A stretch of 64,000 bases of DNA, taken from assembly GCA_012064415.1 (NCBI GenBank), contig SSNU01000289.1, positions 284,864 to 348,863 of the forward strand. Reading direction: 5' to 3'. Positions 1 through 9,300 of the stretch are shown here, one piece after another; position 1 is the first letter of the stretch; each line of letters starts with the position of its first letter. Source of the stretch: Gyrodactylus bullatarudis (Eukaryota > Platyhelminthes > Monogenea > Gyrodactylidea > Gyrodactylidae). Below the pieces are notes generated by a model that saw only the letters and a list, made by a program, of their open reading frames with translations, made no database searches and was not told the DNA's origin. The position numbers were made by a program, and so were the translations under genes.

Positions 1-119
1 CCTTAAACCAATGCAATTTAAGAACAGTTAATTTTTGAAATTTTTAAAATTATTATTATATGAGAAATTGAATCATTTTTATTTTTCATTTATCATGAAA
101 GGAAATAACCCGAAATTAT

Positions 120-252
120 TTTTTATTTCAACAACTCATATCCTCATATTTCATGGTAGAATTTAAAAGATTATTTTTGTTCCTGACTTTACGGAGGAAG
201 TATTGAGTTTCTTGTTAAAGTAGTAAATTCTCATCTTTATGTCAACTAGCCA
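120..252. repeat. Fragment of fold-back repeat family A (one terminus)
   Basis: The stretch ends in a motif reading roughly taaattctcatctttatgtc followed by aactagc. The same terminus recurs, in either orientation, near 9031, 30513, 42868, 43540, 48047, 51850, 52968, 53420 and 53590. Only one arm is present, preceded by the family's internal 'attgagttt..tgt' segment. It is a truncated non-coding MITE-like copy. Confidence 0.55.
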
Positions 253-254
253 AA

Positions 255-480
255 TAAATTTGTTTTTGATCCAAGATGGAATCACAACATCATACATATT
301 ATCAATAAATGTTAGTAAAAGTAGATTTACTAGGAATATAATCAACCTTTTTCTAAAGTCTCTTCTAGACATTTCGGTAATGAGATAGTCAAGGATCTTC
401 TTCAGTGGATGAGACGCTTGTAATATGAACTCTTTTCAATTTTATCTATAAACCTTAGTACATTCTTATTGGTCGAAAAG
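255..480. repeat. Dispersed repeat shared with 24680-24830
   Basis: The segment from 'agtaaaagtagattta' through 'tctagacatttcg' and 'cttattggtc' has a diverged counterpart at about 24680-24830 in the same order. No protein is recognisable in either copy. The two are old copies of an unclassified repeat. Confidence 0.4.
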
Positions 481-818
481 GGTCAGTATCGGGTTCTTAA
501 GGGACATCTGATATGCTGATGATCTTCCATAGATCAAGTTTTTTAATGACTAAGCAATGTCAATAATTATGATTATTATTGATTTGGTGAAGCAAATTAA
601 ATTCAAATTAAAAACATGGTTGTGTTCTAGTTTAGATTTGATGCGAGCATCGGCATGAGATTAGAAAAGAAATTCGAATTTGGTTAGAGTTCGTGAGTAA
701 CCTATGGAATATACAGAGATTTTGTTAAAATCAGTTTATTCTTCATATGAACTATCTTAACATTTACAGGTAACTCAATGGACTGAATAAAACAAGAAAA
801 CAGAAAGATTGAAAAAAT

Positions 819-870
819 ATATTTTCGTTAGGATCTAAACTCCTAGATCCTTAGATCCTAACGAAAATAT
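819..870. repeat. Perfect 20-bp inverted repeat (hairpin)
   Basis: Arms at 819-838 and 851-870 are exact reverse complements around a 12-nt loop. The arms read atattttcgttaggatctaa on the left. The hairpin lies about 190 bases upstream of the Cys/Gly/His-rich gene. It may be the footprint of a tiny fold-back element or a transcribed hairpin, and the sequence does not decide between them. Confidence 0.6.
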
Positions 871-997
871 TCTTGATGAAGTTCGGCAATATTATCGTTC
901 AAATGAAAAAATATATCATACGATAAAGATTCCATTTCGAAAATAAAAATCAAAAGAATGCGCAGTTTCACTCTAGAAATCTACAAACAAAAATATG

Positions 998-1031
998 TAT
1001 AAAAAGAATTCGAACGTTTGGAGAGTATCAC
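998..1031 (+). promoter_or_regulatory. TATA box and likely start region of Cys/Gly/His-rich gene 1
   Basis: A tataaaaag motif starts at 998. About 28 bases downstream is a pyrimidine-flanked tatcac at 1026 that could be the initiator. The start codon follows at 1062, which implies a 5' leader of about 35 nt. The second gene copy at 19.4 kb has the same spacing with a different upstream sequence. Confidence 0.45.
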
Positions 1032-1061
1032 ATCTTAATCTAACTAGAGAACAAAACCAAA

Positions 1062-1534
1062 ATGTGCTGGGGTTGTGGTTGCGGGTAAGTTGGTCCTCAT
1101 AACCTTTTTACTATAACAGACCTTGTTGTGGCTGCGGATGTGGCTGCGGTTGCTGCCATGGTGGCCATCATGGCTGTGGTGGATGCCATGGTTGTGGAGG
1201 CTGTCATGGTCATGGTGGCCAATGCCATGGTGGCGGCGGTCAATGTCATGGCGGTGGTCATGGCTGGCAACACGGTGGTGGCGGCCATCAATCTGGCTGC
1301 TGTGGCGGTGGATACCACAGAGCTTGCAGACATTGCAGCTGTTCCGAATGCTGTGAAGGTGGTTGTCACGGCGGCGGACACGAATCTGGCTGTTGCCACG
1401 GTGGCTGCGGCGGTGGTCATCATGGAGGTTGCTGCCATGGCCATCATGGTGGTTGTCACGGATGCCATGGTCATCATGGTGGCCACGGAGGTTATGGCGG
1501 CTGTGGTGGCTGTCATGGATGTGGATGTTGTTAA
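1062..1534 (+). CDS. Small Cys/Gly/His-rich protein, copy 1 (two exons)
   Basis: Exons are 1062-1084 and 1120-1534. The 35-nt intron (1085-1119) starts gtaagt and ends aacag. Splicing gives 146 codons (145 residues) beginning MCWGCGCGPCC and ending CHGCGCC. Nearly every residue is Cys, Gly or His, arranged in units such as CHGGHHGCGG, GGCHG and HGCHGHHGG, with a less repetitive centre (HRACRHCSCSECCEGG). No signal peptide or membrane segment is visible. The family is not recognised. The composition suggests metal binding or a disulfide-rich structural material, but that is inference only. Reading the exon in other frames gives artefactual Ala/Val-rich or His-rich ORFs because the sequence repeats GGN/TGY triplets. 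GC content is far above the surroundings. A nearly identical copy, intron included, lies at 19444-19916. Confidence 0.72.
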
Positions 1535-1547
1535 CCACTTTCTAATC

Positions 1548-1553
1548 AATAAA
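1548..1553 (+). terminator. Polyadenylation signal AATAAA, gene copy 1
   Basis: An AATAAA hexamer lies 14 bases after the stop codon of the Cys/Gly/His-rich gene. It is conserved at 19930-19935 after copy 2. The short 3' leader fits a compact, self-contained gene. Confidence 0.5.
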
Positions 1554-1807
1554 CTCATCTTTTTCACCATTAAATTCATTCATATAATGCAAACTTGAGG
1601 TCCTGAGTAGATAATTATGATTATAATTTTTTAGACAATTAACCTACTAGCAAAGTGTGGTCACTGGTAATTACTATATCCATATGAACTCTAACTTGAT
1701 GGAGATTGTCTTCTCATACCTGGATGTTTCTACATGTGCTTATTTACAAAAAACCAGTGTGTAGGTGGTGTCAATACGATGGGAGTGTTGAGTAATAGGA
1801 GACGAAT

Positions 1808-1873
1808 GGGTGTTCTGGCCTAGTGGTTAGAAGCGTTGCCTCATAACCTGGGTTCGAATCCTGGCTATGGTGT
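1808..1873 (+). ncRNA. tRNA-like sequence (probable SINE head or tRNA relic)
   Basis: A polymerase III A-box-like TGGCCTAGTGG at 1816-1826 and a perfect B box GGTTCGAATCC at 1851-1861 are correctly spaced. A T-stem with two G-U pairs can be drawn. The 5' and 3' acceptor strands do not pair, and the anticodon stem has only about three pairs, so a functional tRNA is unlikely. A tRNA-derived SINE head or a decayed tRNA gene is the better reading. Confidence 0.5.
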
Positions 1874-2386
1874 ACTGACGAGTCCTAATCTTGAGTAATT
1901 TCATCAAGATTCAGTATTTTTCAATGAAGACAGAAAGCTTTATTGTGAGGTTTAGAGATGCCTTAGTTAGTTTTAAAGTATAAAGATAAATTTCCACCTC
2001 CCTAAACAAACAAAATTGCACTCTTAGAAACCTGTTTTAAAAATGGTTTAAATGAAGTTGGGTATATATGATGTTTACAAAAATCGCAATTTTTTCATCA
2101 AGAATTCAAGATTTTTAGAAATCCGTTTGAATTTCTACATGATAGCGGCAGATCGAAATCTGTCGGTAATTCATTAAAACAATGTAAGAAAGCCTATATT
2201 ACTATAAAAATGTCTTTGAATGGTAAGAAACTCGTCGTTTACACTATATTTTGAAATTGTCTAATACCTTCCCAATATTTGGTCATCAAGTAAAAAGATT
2301 TCATGTTATTAAAATCATTTATTTTCAATGTGAAACACAAATGGAGAAATAATCAAAATAATTTTTGACTTAAAATTTCCTTGGAA
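1874..2386. other. Intergenic, no gene seen
   Basis: No coding signal is visible. Around 2070-2125 a degraded piece resembles the interior of fold-back family B (ttttttcatcaag..). A TTTATT at 2318-2323 is the minus-strand AATAAA for the PLCXD gene that ends at 2387. Confidence 0.4.
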
Positions 2387-5300
2387 TTATGATTTTCGAT
2401 TGCCGTAATTCAACCGTATCACATCTCTAGAAAAATTTGGATAGCCATGTATGCTGAAGTCTGTGATGATAATATTGATATGATTATTTTTAGCTTTATA
2501 TAGTTCTTCAAGCCATGTTTGAATCTTTGTATGAGCACTTGCATTTAGTGACTTTAAATCTCCGTTTGTTATGTAATCCATTGTTACTGCTGAGTAAATG
2601 CCTTGGTATACAGTGAGCTTTTTAGATTCTTTGGAATTTCTAAAATCGTAAAAGTGATATTACAGTAAATTTAGAAACTAATGTTAGCCTCGAAACTCTT
2701 GAGAAATCTGGAAACTTTTTTCTTAGAATCTCTACTCGTGTTATTTTAATAGTTATAGGGAATCTCTGTAGACAGGCTTAATAATCGCTAAATTAATAAG
2801 ATATCTTGATATTCAGTGTCTAGAATGCCTAGCATTTTAGGAAATCGACGAAAAAAAGTTTTCACTAAAATGTCTTATTTTTTCAGTTAGCTAATACGCT
2901 AGAAAATTGAAGAATACAAGAATTCGAGTTGGTGTGGTTATTTTAAACTTTGAGTTGAAATTTTTTGTTGATTCCAAGGTGTGAGAAGAATCAAACTTTA
3001 CATAGTTTAGTTTTTTAATATTTTTGCTATTAGTTCTAATTTTTTTACAATACAAGGCATATATCAGCCAAACTTTTGTCATTCAAGATAAATTTGTACT
3101 GAAACACAGATTAATATTTCTCTATAACAAAATTAGTTGAGGCTTAAGTCAGTATATAATTATAATTGCTGAGCTTAGACAAGATTTAAATTGCACCAAA
3201 AGTTTTATGGTGGAAACTCAAATAAATAAACTTCAATTTGATGCATCTCTCACCTTAATTCGAGAGGTAGAAGTTTTATTAATCTTCAGTAGGGTATAAA
3301 ATTACTATAACTGAGTGTGGGATTAAAAGAGGTAAAAATATACTAGAATTGAACGATTCTATAAATTCTAACCTAATTTTTCAGAAAGAACAAAAATTTT
3401 GATATAGACTGTCGAAGTAAATATTTAAAAAGCTCTTTAGCTGGAATGCGTAATACTTTGGGCAACCCTCAAGGTATCATTAGATAGGAAATTAAATTTT
3501 GATTCTACTGATGCCTAATAAGTTAATTGAATTTTTATTTTAATAAAACTTTAATTGTTTGAAATTATTTTTTAATTTTAAATTCTCAAATTCAGTTTTT
3601 TTCAATTTATCTCAAAAACCAAACACAATTTTAAAAATATGATTACAGATCTGAAATCAGCACAAAATTTCGATCCTATTGCAAAAGTTTTCCTAGTGTG
3701 TCCTAGAGTGTTAATAACACAATGTGCACCTGAAGAACTAGAGTGAAAAAAATCACAGGTGGAACGTCTGAATAATCGAATTTTATCATAAAAATATTTT
3801 TTCAGTTTCCCTGCTCTTCTCAAGGTTATTAGAGGAAAAGAGTCTAACTTCTCAAACCTTGATGTAATAACATACTCATAGACTTCATTCAATCTTGTCA
3901 TGAGAACATTCGGATTGCTTGTCCTCAGCCATTTACTATCGATCCATAAACGGTCATTACGAAACATTGGCGTGTCAATTAGCGGAAAGAAAAGAATAAC
4001 CTGAGCTTTTTTTGCACGAATTTCTGCAATCGATGGCATGACCGTATCCTCTTTATTAAACTTGTAAATCATTGAACCGAAAATCTGTAATAGAGTCAAA
4101 ATAAAACAGATTTAATTGCTGGAATAGGTGATTATTGGAACACCAAAAATACACCAACTGATCCAGAATTTTATTGATCGAGATTTTAATTTTTTAGTTA
4201 TTTGATTAATAACAAAGATGTTGGAAAATTGAAATTGATAATTATAATTATTGGCATACATTGTAATCCCGAAATAACTTACTCCAAGAACGCCATTGAC
4301 CATGTCGGAGAGCTGTTTATCATTGAACTCATAAATATGATTTATATCCAAGAGTACAACTTCATCTGGATGTTCGAGCAAGAAGGATTTTACATTATTC
4401 ATTTCATCAAAGAGTGGATTGGCAAATAAACCATGACACAAGACAGCAACATCGGCTTCATTCCTTTGGGTCACGCATACCCTCAGATCAAGGTAGCGAA
4501 TTCCATTCGCTAATTGATCTACGAGACTGGCATCTTGAGTAATTGCCCATTGTTCAACTTTCCATTTGAAGGAAGCAATGTACTGTTTATATTTATAGAG
4601 CTCAAAGTCGGGTGAAAATTCTGATTTTGAGTCAATGGCGTAGGAAAAGGAATCATGGCTCCCTGGAATGGCCAACTTGTAAAGTGGTAAACTCCTTATA
4701 TCTTCGGGTAGATTTGTCATCCATGTGCTGAGACTGCCAATCTCCTCTTGGAGCTGTATGAAAGAAACTTATCGTAAACTTATTTTTAAGGGGAAAACAA
4801 CTTTTATGATACATAACTGAGATGGCCATTTAGATCTAATCTAAATTTTATTGGATTTTTCTACTGAATAATTGCAAGAATAAATAAGTTTCAGAGCGTA
4901 GGATAAATGGCACTAAAAATAAAAGTGGATAGTTTTCTCAATTCCTCCGATGAAGAATAGTAAGAAGACCAATCAGATCATCTTTTCTGTTATTTAATGA
5001 AACTCTTTAAAGGAAACAGGCTAAATTATTACCATCATTCTGAATATGAGATATACAAGATTGCATTTAAAAAATCAACATAAAATTTTTGATAGATCAA
5101 TAATTGAGCAATCTAACTAATGAATTAGTGCAGCACCTATACTTACAAAGATTAACTTACAATCTGACATTTTTACAACTCAAAATCTACGGTAAGATTA
5201 TTCTCATTGAAAATTATTTCTCCTTATTTCAATGGATTCTATTGGAATAAAATTTTAAAATTAAAATAAACTCTTGGGTACTTAACAAGCGAAAAACGAC

Positions 5301-8300
5301 AAGGAATACTGTCTTAAATTACTGAATCACCAACTCAATTTATCAGAAAATTTAACCAGACAAGGCTTCGCAGAAATGTAAAAGGTTTTAGATAACCGTA
5401 CCTGAAGAAGATGGTACTCGGTCAAGAAAATCTTTGGAAAATACTAAATATAAACGTCATCAACAATTTGGTAACCAGTATGCCCCGAAAATTACAGAAA
5501 GTCATCGATAATAATGGTGGCTCAATAAATTATTAATTTTAATATTTTTTTCAATAAAGATGATTTTATTTTTTTTTTAACTTGTTTCCATTGCTAAAAT
5601 CCTTTCCCTGATGATTTCAAATTTTATTTAATTTTTCATCAATTTAATTTTGAGTGACTCTAGATTCTAAACTTGGTCATTGCTGAATTACAGTTGAGGA
5701 CTATAGATATTTATTAAACTTGATAATTAATACCGCAATTCAACTACATTATTTGTTATTATTATGTTATTACATTATTGTTATTAACTGTTAAATTTAT
5801 AATTTTAATCAATTCAGTTCATTCGATAAGATTAACTTTAAGTTATTAACTAATGAATATTATAATTTTATGAGATAGATAGATTTTTGCCTTTTTTAAT
5901 GATTCATATTGATACCATAAAATAACAAATTTTGTTGATAAATCAATAAATTATTTAAATAAATCCATACTGTCATTACAAATATTGCTATTGATGAAAA
6001 ATTATTCTGAGATTCTACGAGCATAGCTGATAGATCTCAATATATTTTCCCAAAGAATGACCAACAATCTATATGTGATAAATGTCTGTATTTTTTTGGT
6101 CCTTGCATAAGGCCATAATAAATTATTTTAATTTGATAAATTTTGGGCTGCAAATTTTATTCATATCCCTACGGCTGACTTAGAATCAGATAAAAGGTTC
6201 AAGAATATTTTTTTAATCGATAAATGAAATTTTGGTATCATTTAATTGTTATATATCACCCTTATAAGAAACCTAAAAACACAGATTTTCAATAAAAATA
6301 TAATCTGGATTTTAAGATCCAATCACTTAAGATCTGATGAACTGATTTTCTTGCCCTGACTATTTTTGAAATCAGCACTTTTTATCTTTCAAACTAGACC
6401 ATTTGAAGCATAAACGTATACCTGATTCACACACCTTCACTATGTGATCCAAAACCCTGATTTTAATCGGTCGCTTACAAGTAGACCTACATAAAACAGG
6501 TTTTATTAGAGTGCCTTTGAAGGGAAACTTTAATGTTCCTATGAAAAAGAAACTTCTCTTTTATACACTAAGATACTTTTGAACTCTCTAAAACCTCTCT
6601 GAACCTCGCAATAAAGCTTTAAAAACTCAATTTTTCGTACTTCTAAATTTTACCTTTGAAAACGCGAATTAAAAGGAAAACTGAATGGACCAATGAATTC
6701 CTTGTGAAATTTTGGTATGTTATCGCGATATATTACGCTCTATTTTCTTCTGACTGGGGTGGCCATCGAGTTTCGGTTCCGACTGTAAATCAATGCTTCA
6801 ATTGTCTATAGTAATTCAGCTTTTTCTATAAAGCATCTCCCAGCCAAACTTGAGGATCCGACAACAGGCTGTTCGATTTTCAAGAAAAAGAATTTCTACC
6901 TATTCCATAACTAGTAAAAAATTTTTCTGTCTTTCAAATAAGAAGAGTTTCTTTGAGTGCCAATCTGAGTTTTACTAAATCTAGTCTAAGATGAGAATTT
7001 AATATTTTTTAAAAAATGATGATCTTTTAAATCTTCGAATTCGATAAAAATGAATAAAAGGTATTTCTTATATACCAAAAATAAATTTTCCAAAGAAATA
7101 AACCTGCTATTACGAATCGGGGTAGAAAGAGAAAATTATCCAAAGGACAATCAACGTTAAATCATTACCTAAAGAGAAGAGAGATGCCCTAGATACATCA
7201 GGCCATCCCCATCATATCTCAAAAATTTTCTTTACTAAACCTGAGGAATGATTTAACCTATCAGAGGATCCCAATTCTGTTTATAATTTTGTATAAATAT
7301 CTAGCCGGTGTAAGAGTCTGATGAGAACCGGTGAAATAAAAGCTTTATTACTAATTATTCACTTGTCTTCCAATCCTCATAATGAATTTTTAATTAAAAT
7401 CAGAAAATATAATCACACCTTGTTTTAAATGTAAAGCTCCAGATTCTATCCTTGTTCCTTTAGATTGCATCATCTATAAACAAGTCCTTTTCTCATGGGT
7501 GTTTAGTCATGGATTGCGAGTTCACCTGTACCAATGACCTTGCCTTTTTAAGATTTGAAGAAAAATTGTCTTAACCCAATAGAATTTAGAAGAAAAGACT
7601 CCTAATTTTCATAGGCTGAAGGCCTGGTCCAAATGGCTTTAAATCTGAAGAAAAGAAGTCCTTCAAATATAATTCATTTAAAGTATGGACGTAGTTCAAC
7701 AAATGAAAACTCGTTTTTACGATATACTAAATCAAAATAAGCCAGATATCCGATCAAAGCACCTCACACAAGAACGATATGCAAGCCTTCTTAAAGATAT
7801 CAAGTCATCACAGGATGAATCAGTTGCTGAGAAAAGGTTGTGTAGAATCAAGAAAAAATATACTTTCCAAACAGTTGATGGTGTTGAACGAATATTTCTG
7901 CGAGGTGAGCGCTCAGAAAATATATGAGAATGCCTTGTCGATTCCGAAATTTTTGACAGAATTCATTTTAATCACACTAGTCTTGGACATGCCGGGCGAC
8001 ACATTTTCAAGAAATATCTGGACGCGAGATTTTATCATACAAGTATTACTAAAGAACAGATTAAAACATACCTCTCATTATGTTCAGTTTGCAAAAAGAA
8101 TACGAGCATAACTAAGAAAGGACTCGTCAGAAACCCGATCAAGAGTTCAGGATTTAATGAACGTGAACGGATTGATCTGATTGATATGCAGTCGTTTCCT
8201 GTTAATGGGAAGAAATTCATGCTGCAACCTTTAGATAATAAGGGCTCTTTGGAAGTATACAAAAACATTTTGGACATATTTCTTGATTTTGGACCTCCTA

Positions 8301-9188
8301 AGATTCATCAATCGGACAACGGAAGGGAATTTAAAAATTCTTTGGTGGAAAGTATCAGTAAATATTGGCCGGGTCTTAAATGTGTTCATGTTAAATCAAG
8401 GTATAGTCAAAGCCAAGGATCTGTTGAACGAGCGAATAAAAAAATTGAAAAAATGCTTGTTAAATGGAAAGAAGATCATCCTACTGAAGGATGGTCTACT
8501 GGCTCAAAGTTTATCCAGTATATGAAGAATATACGGTATCATTCTTCTCTTAAAATGAGTCCTTATGAAGCTGTATTTGGAAAAGACCCATCTATAGATT
8601 CTTCCATGAATTCAAGTGAGTCTATCATTTTAAACGTTTGACTAAAAAATTTAATCAATTGGATTTTGTAGATCTCGATCTAGACGATGATTCATTTCAA
8701 GAAGATAAATTTAAATGTAAGAAATATTATAATTATTAATTAATTTTTATAGCTCCAGAAAACATCCCTCTCCTTGAACCAATACCCCTTGATGAGAAAT
8801 CGAAGAAAGCTCTCCTCAAGATTATGATAGATTAATCCTGGACGCAGAACTCCAAGAAAATCACGATGAGAATCACAAGAAAATGATATCTAAGACGGCT
8901 AGAAATTTTGAAATCGGCCAAAACGTTTTAGACTATCAGGTAGTCTTAAGACTATCAAAGATTTCAGTTAATCTTGTTACCGAGAAACAAGTTTAACAAA
9001 CCATTCCGTTAGTCTTAAGACTACCTGATACTAAATTCTCATCTTCATGTCAACCAGCTGTAAATGAACCATTCGATTTTAAAGCATGCGAAAGGGATCA
9101 TACGTTATTTTTCAGGATCAGGTTTTTTTTCTCTCTTCTGAGATCAAAATTTTATTTATAAAATACTCACGGGGTTCTCTGAATCCAT
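2387..9188 (-). CDS. PI-PLC X domain-containing protein (PLCXD-like), copy A
   Basis: Minus-strand exons are 9171-9188, 4283-4753, 3876-4084 and 2387-2639, totalling 951 nt and 316 residues with all phases agreeing. Donors are gtgagt, gtaagt and gtatgt; acceptors are atacag, ttacag and ttttag. The protein carries the PLCXD signature: LAIPGSHDSFSYAID with the first catalytic His, a tract around IRYLDLRV, VLCHGLF with the second His, and VVLLDINHIYEF. The C-terminal exon (MDYITNGDLK..DVIRLNYG) matches the end of the family's barrel. This family is related to bacterial PI-PLC; substrate and location are not shown here. The 18-nt first exon is inferred from homology of its flank to the copy B start, including a shared AGCCAATCA box, and is the least certain part. 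Intron 1 (4.4 kb) contains a Tc1 scrap and an opposite-strand integrase gene. Confidence 0.75.
2930..3005. repeat. Fragment of fold-back family B in PLCXD-A intron 3
   Basis: The tract 'actttgagttgaaatttttt' followed by 'gttgattccaaggtgtgag' matches the interior of the complete family B element at 50980-51772. It carries no gene and lies in the last intron of the gene. Confidence 0.45.
5459..5536 (+). pseudogene. Tc1/mariner transposase C-terminal scrap
   Basis: Twenty-five codons end at a TAA and read INNLVTSMPRKLQKVIDNNG before GSINY. This is the typical C-terminus of Tc1-type transposases (a 'NLV.SMPRRLQ.VI...GG' pattern). Upstream sequence in this frame is stop-ridden, so only the last exon-sized relic remains. 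It lies in intron 1 of PLCXD copy A in opposite orientation. Confidence 0.6.
7295..7370. repeat. LTR-like repeat, inverted copy at 60543-60619
   Basis: The block containing ccggtgtaagagtctgatga, an accggtga box and an aataaaa motif recurs almost exactly, in the opposite orientation, at 60543-60619. The TGT start and the internal polyadenylation hexamer resemble part of a retrotransposon LTR. No matching coding region sits next to either copy. Confidence 0.5.
7685..8835 (+). CDS. KRBA2-like integrase (rve) gene, possibly spliced with tiny introns
   Basis: The proposed exons are 7685-7904, 7929-8615, 8672-8716 and 8753-8835, with introns of 24, 56 and 36 nt. They give 1035 nt and 344 residues. 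The protein has an N-terminal MKTRFYDIL region, an H-H-C-C zinc-binding module (HFNHTSLGHAG..CSVCKK), then an integrase core with DLIDMQS, QSDNGREF and SQSQGSVERAN supplying the D, D and E residues, and an acidic tail (LDLDDDSFQEDKF). The style matches the integrase of KRBA2- and SCAND3-like host or transposon genes. If the 24-nt intron is not real, a TGA at 7925-7927 interrupts the frame and this is a pseudogene. Compared with relatives about 13 residues seem to be missing between the first and second catalytic Asp. The other two introns have gtgagt/gtag and gtaaga/atag ends. It lies inside an intron of the PLCXD gene on the other strand. Confidence 0.6.
8934..9030. repeat. 21-bp inverted repeat with a 12-bp self-palindrome
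   Basis: Arms at 8934-8954 and 9010-9030 are exact inverses (left arm tatcaggtagtcttaagact plus a). Each contains the palindrome agtcttaagact, and a 55-nt spacer separates them. The block starts about 100 nt after the integrase gene, so it could be a remnant terminus of that mobile unit. Confidence 0.5.
9031..9058. repeat. Family A terminus
   Basis: The motif 'aaattctcatcttcatgtca' followed by accagc is the common terminus of fold-back family A. It stands alone here, directly after the 21-bp inverted repeat. Confidence 0.4.
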
Positions 9189-9300
9189 ATTCTGAGGTTT
9201 ACAAAAATTTTCTCTGTCTTTTTTTACTTTTATATTTTTTTACTAGCCAATCAAAATTCTAGATTCACAAAATGTTCTCAACAAACATGATGTTAAACGC
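9189..9300 (-). promoter_or_regulatory. Upstream region of PLCXD-A with CCAAT box
   Basis: This segment aligns by eye with the region upstream of PLCXD-B (13824-13910). Both share a tract like tctgag.tttacaaaa and an agccaatcaaaa box (CCAAT at 9247-9251 and 13879-13883). The shared flank shows that the gene duplication included the promoter. Confidence 0.5.

Noticed and set aside
1044..1538. His/Asp-rich and Thr/Ala-rich minus-strand ORFs over the Cys-rich gene (also 19408-19961)
   Set aside because: Antisense shadows of the same repetitive exon. The plus-strand frame has a TATA box, an intron and a polyadenylation signal.
1128..1598. Ala/Val-rich 156-codon plus-strand ORF and its twin at 19510-19965
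   Set aside because: It is a frame shadow of the Cys/Gly/His-rich exon, caused by its repeated GGN and TGY/CAY triplets.
1808..1873. Functional tRNA gene
   Set aside because: Acceptor strands do not pair and the anticodon stem is inadequate.
3602..3875. Extension of the PLCXD-A exon beyond EVYE
   Set aside because: Copy B splices at the same point, a gtatgt donor lies at 3875, and joining to the last exon restores phase. The extension is intron read-through.
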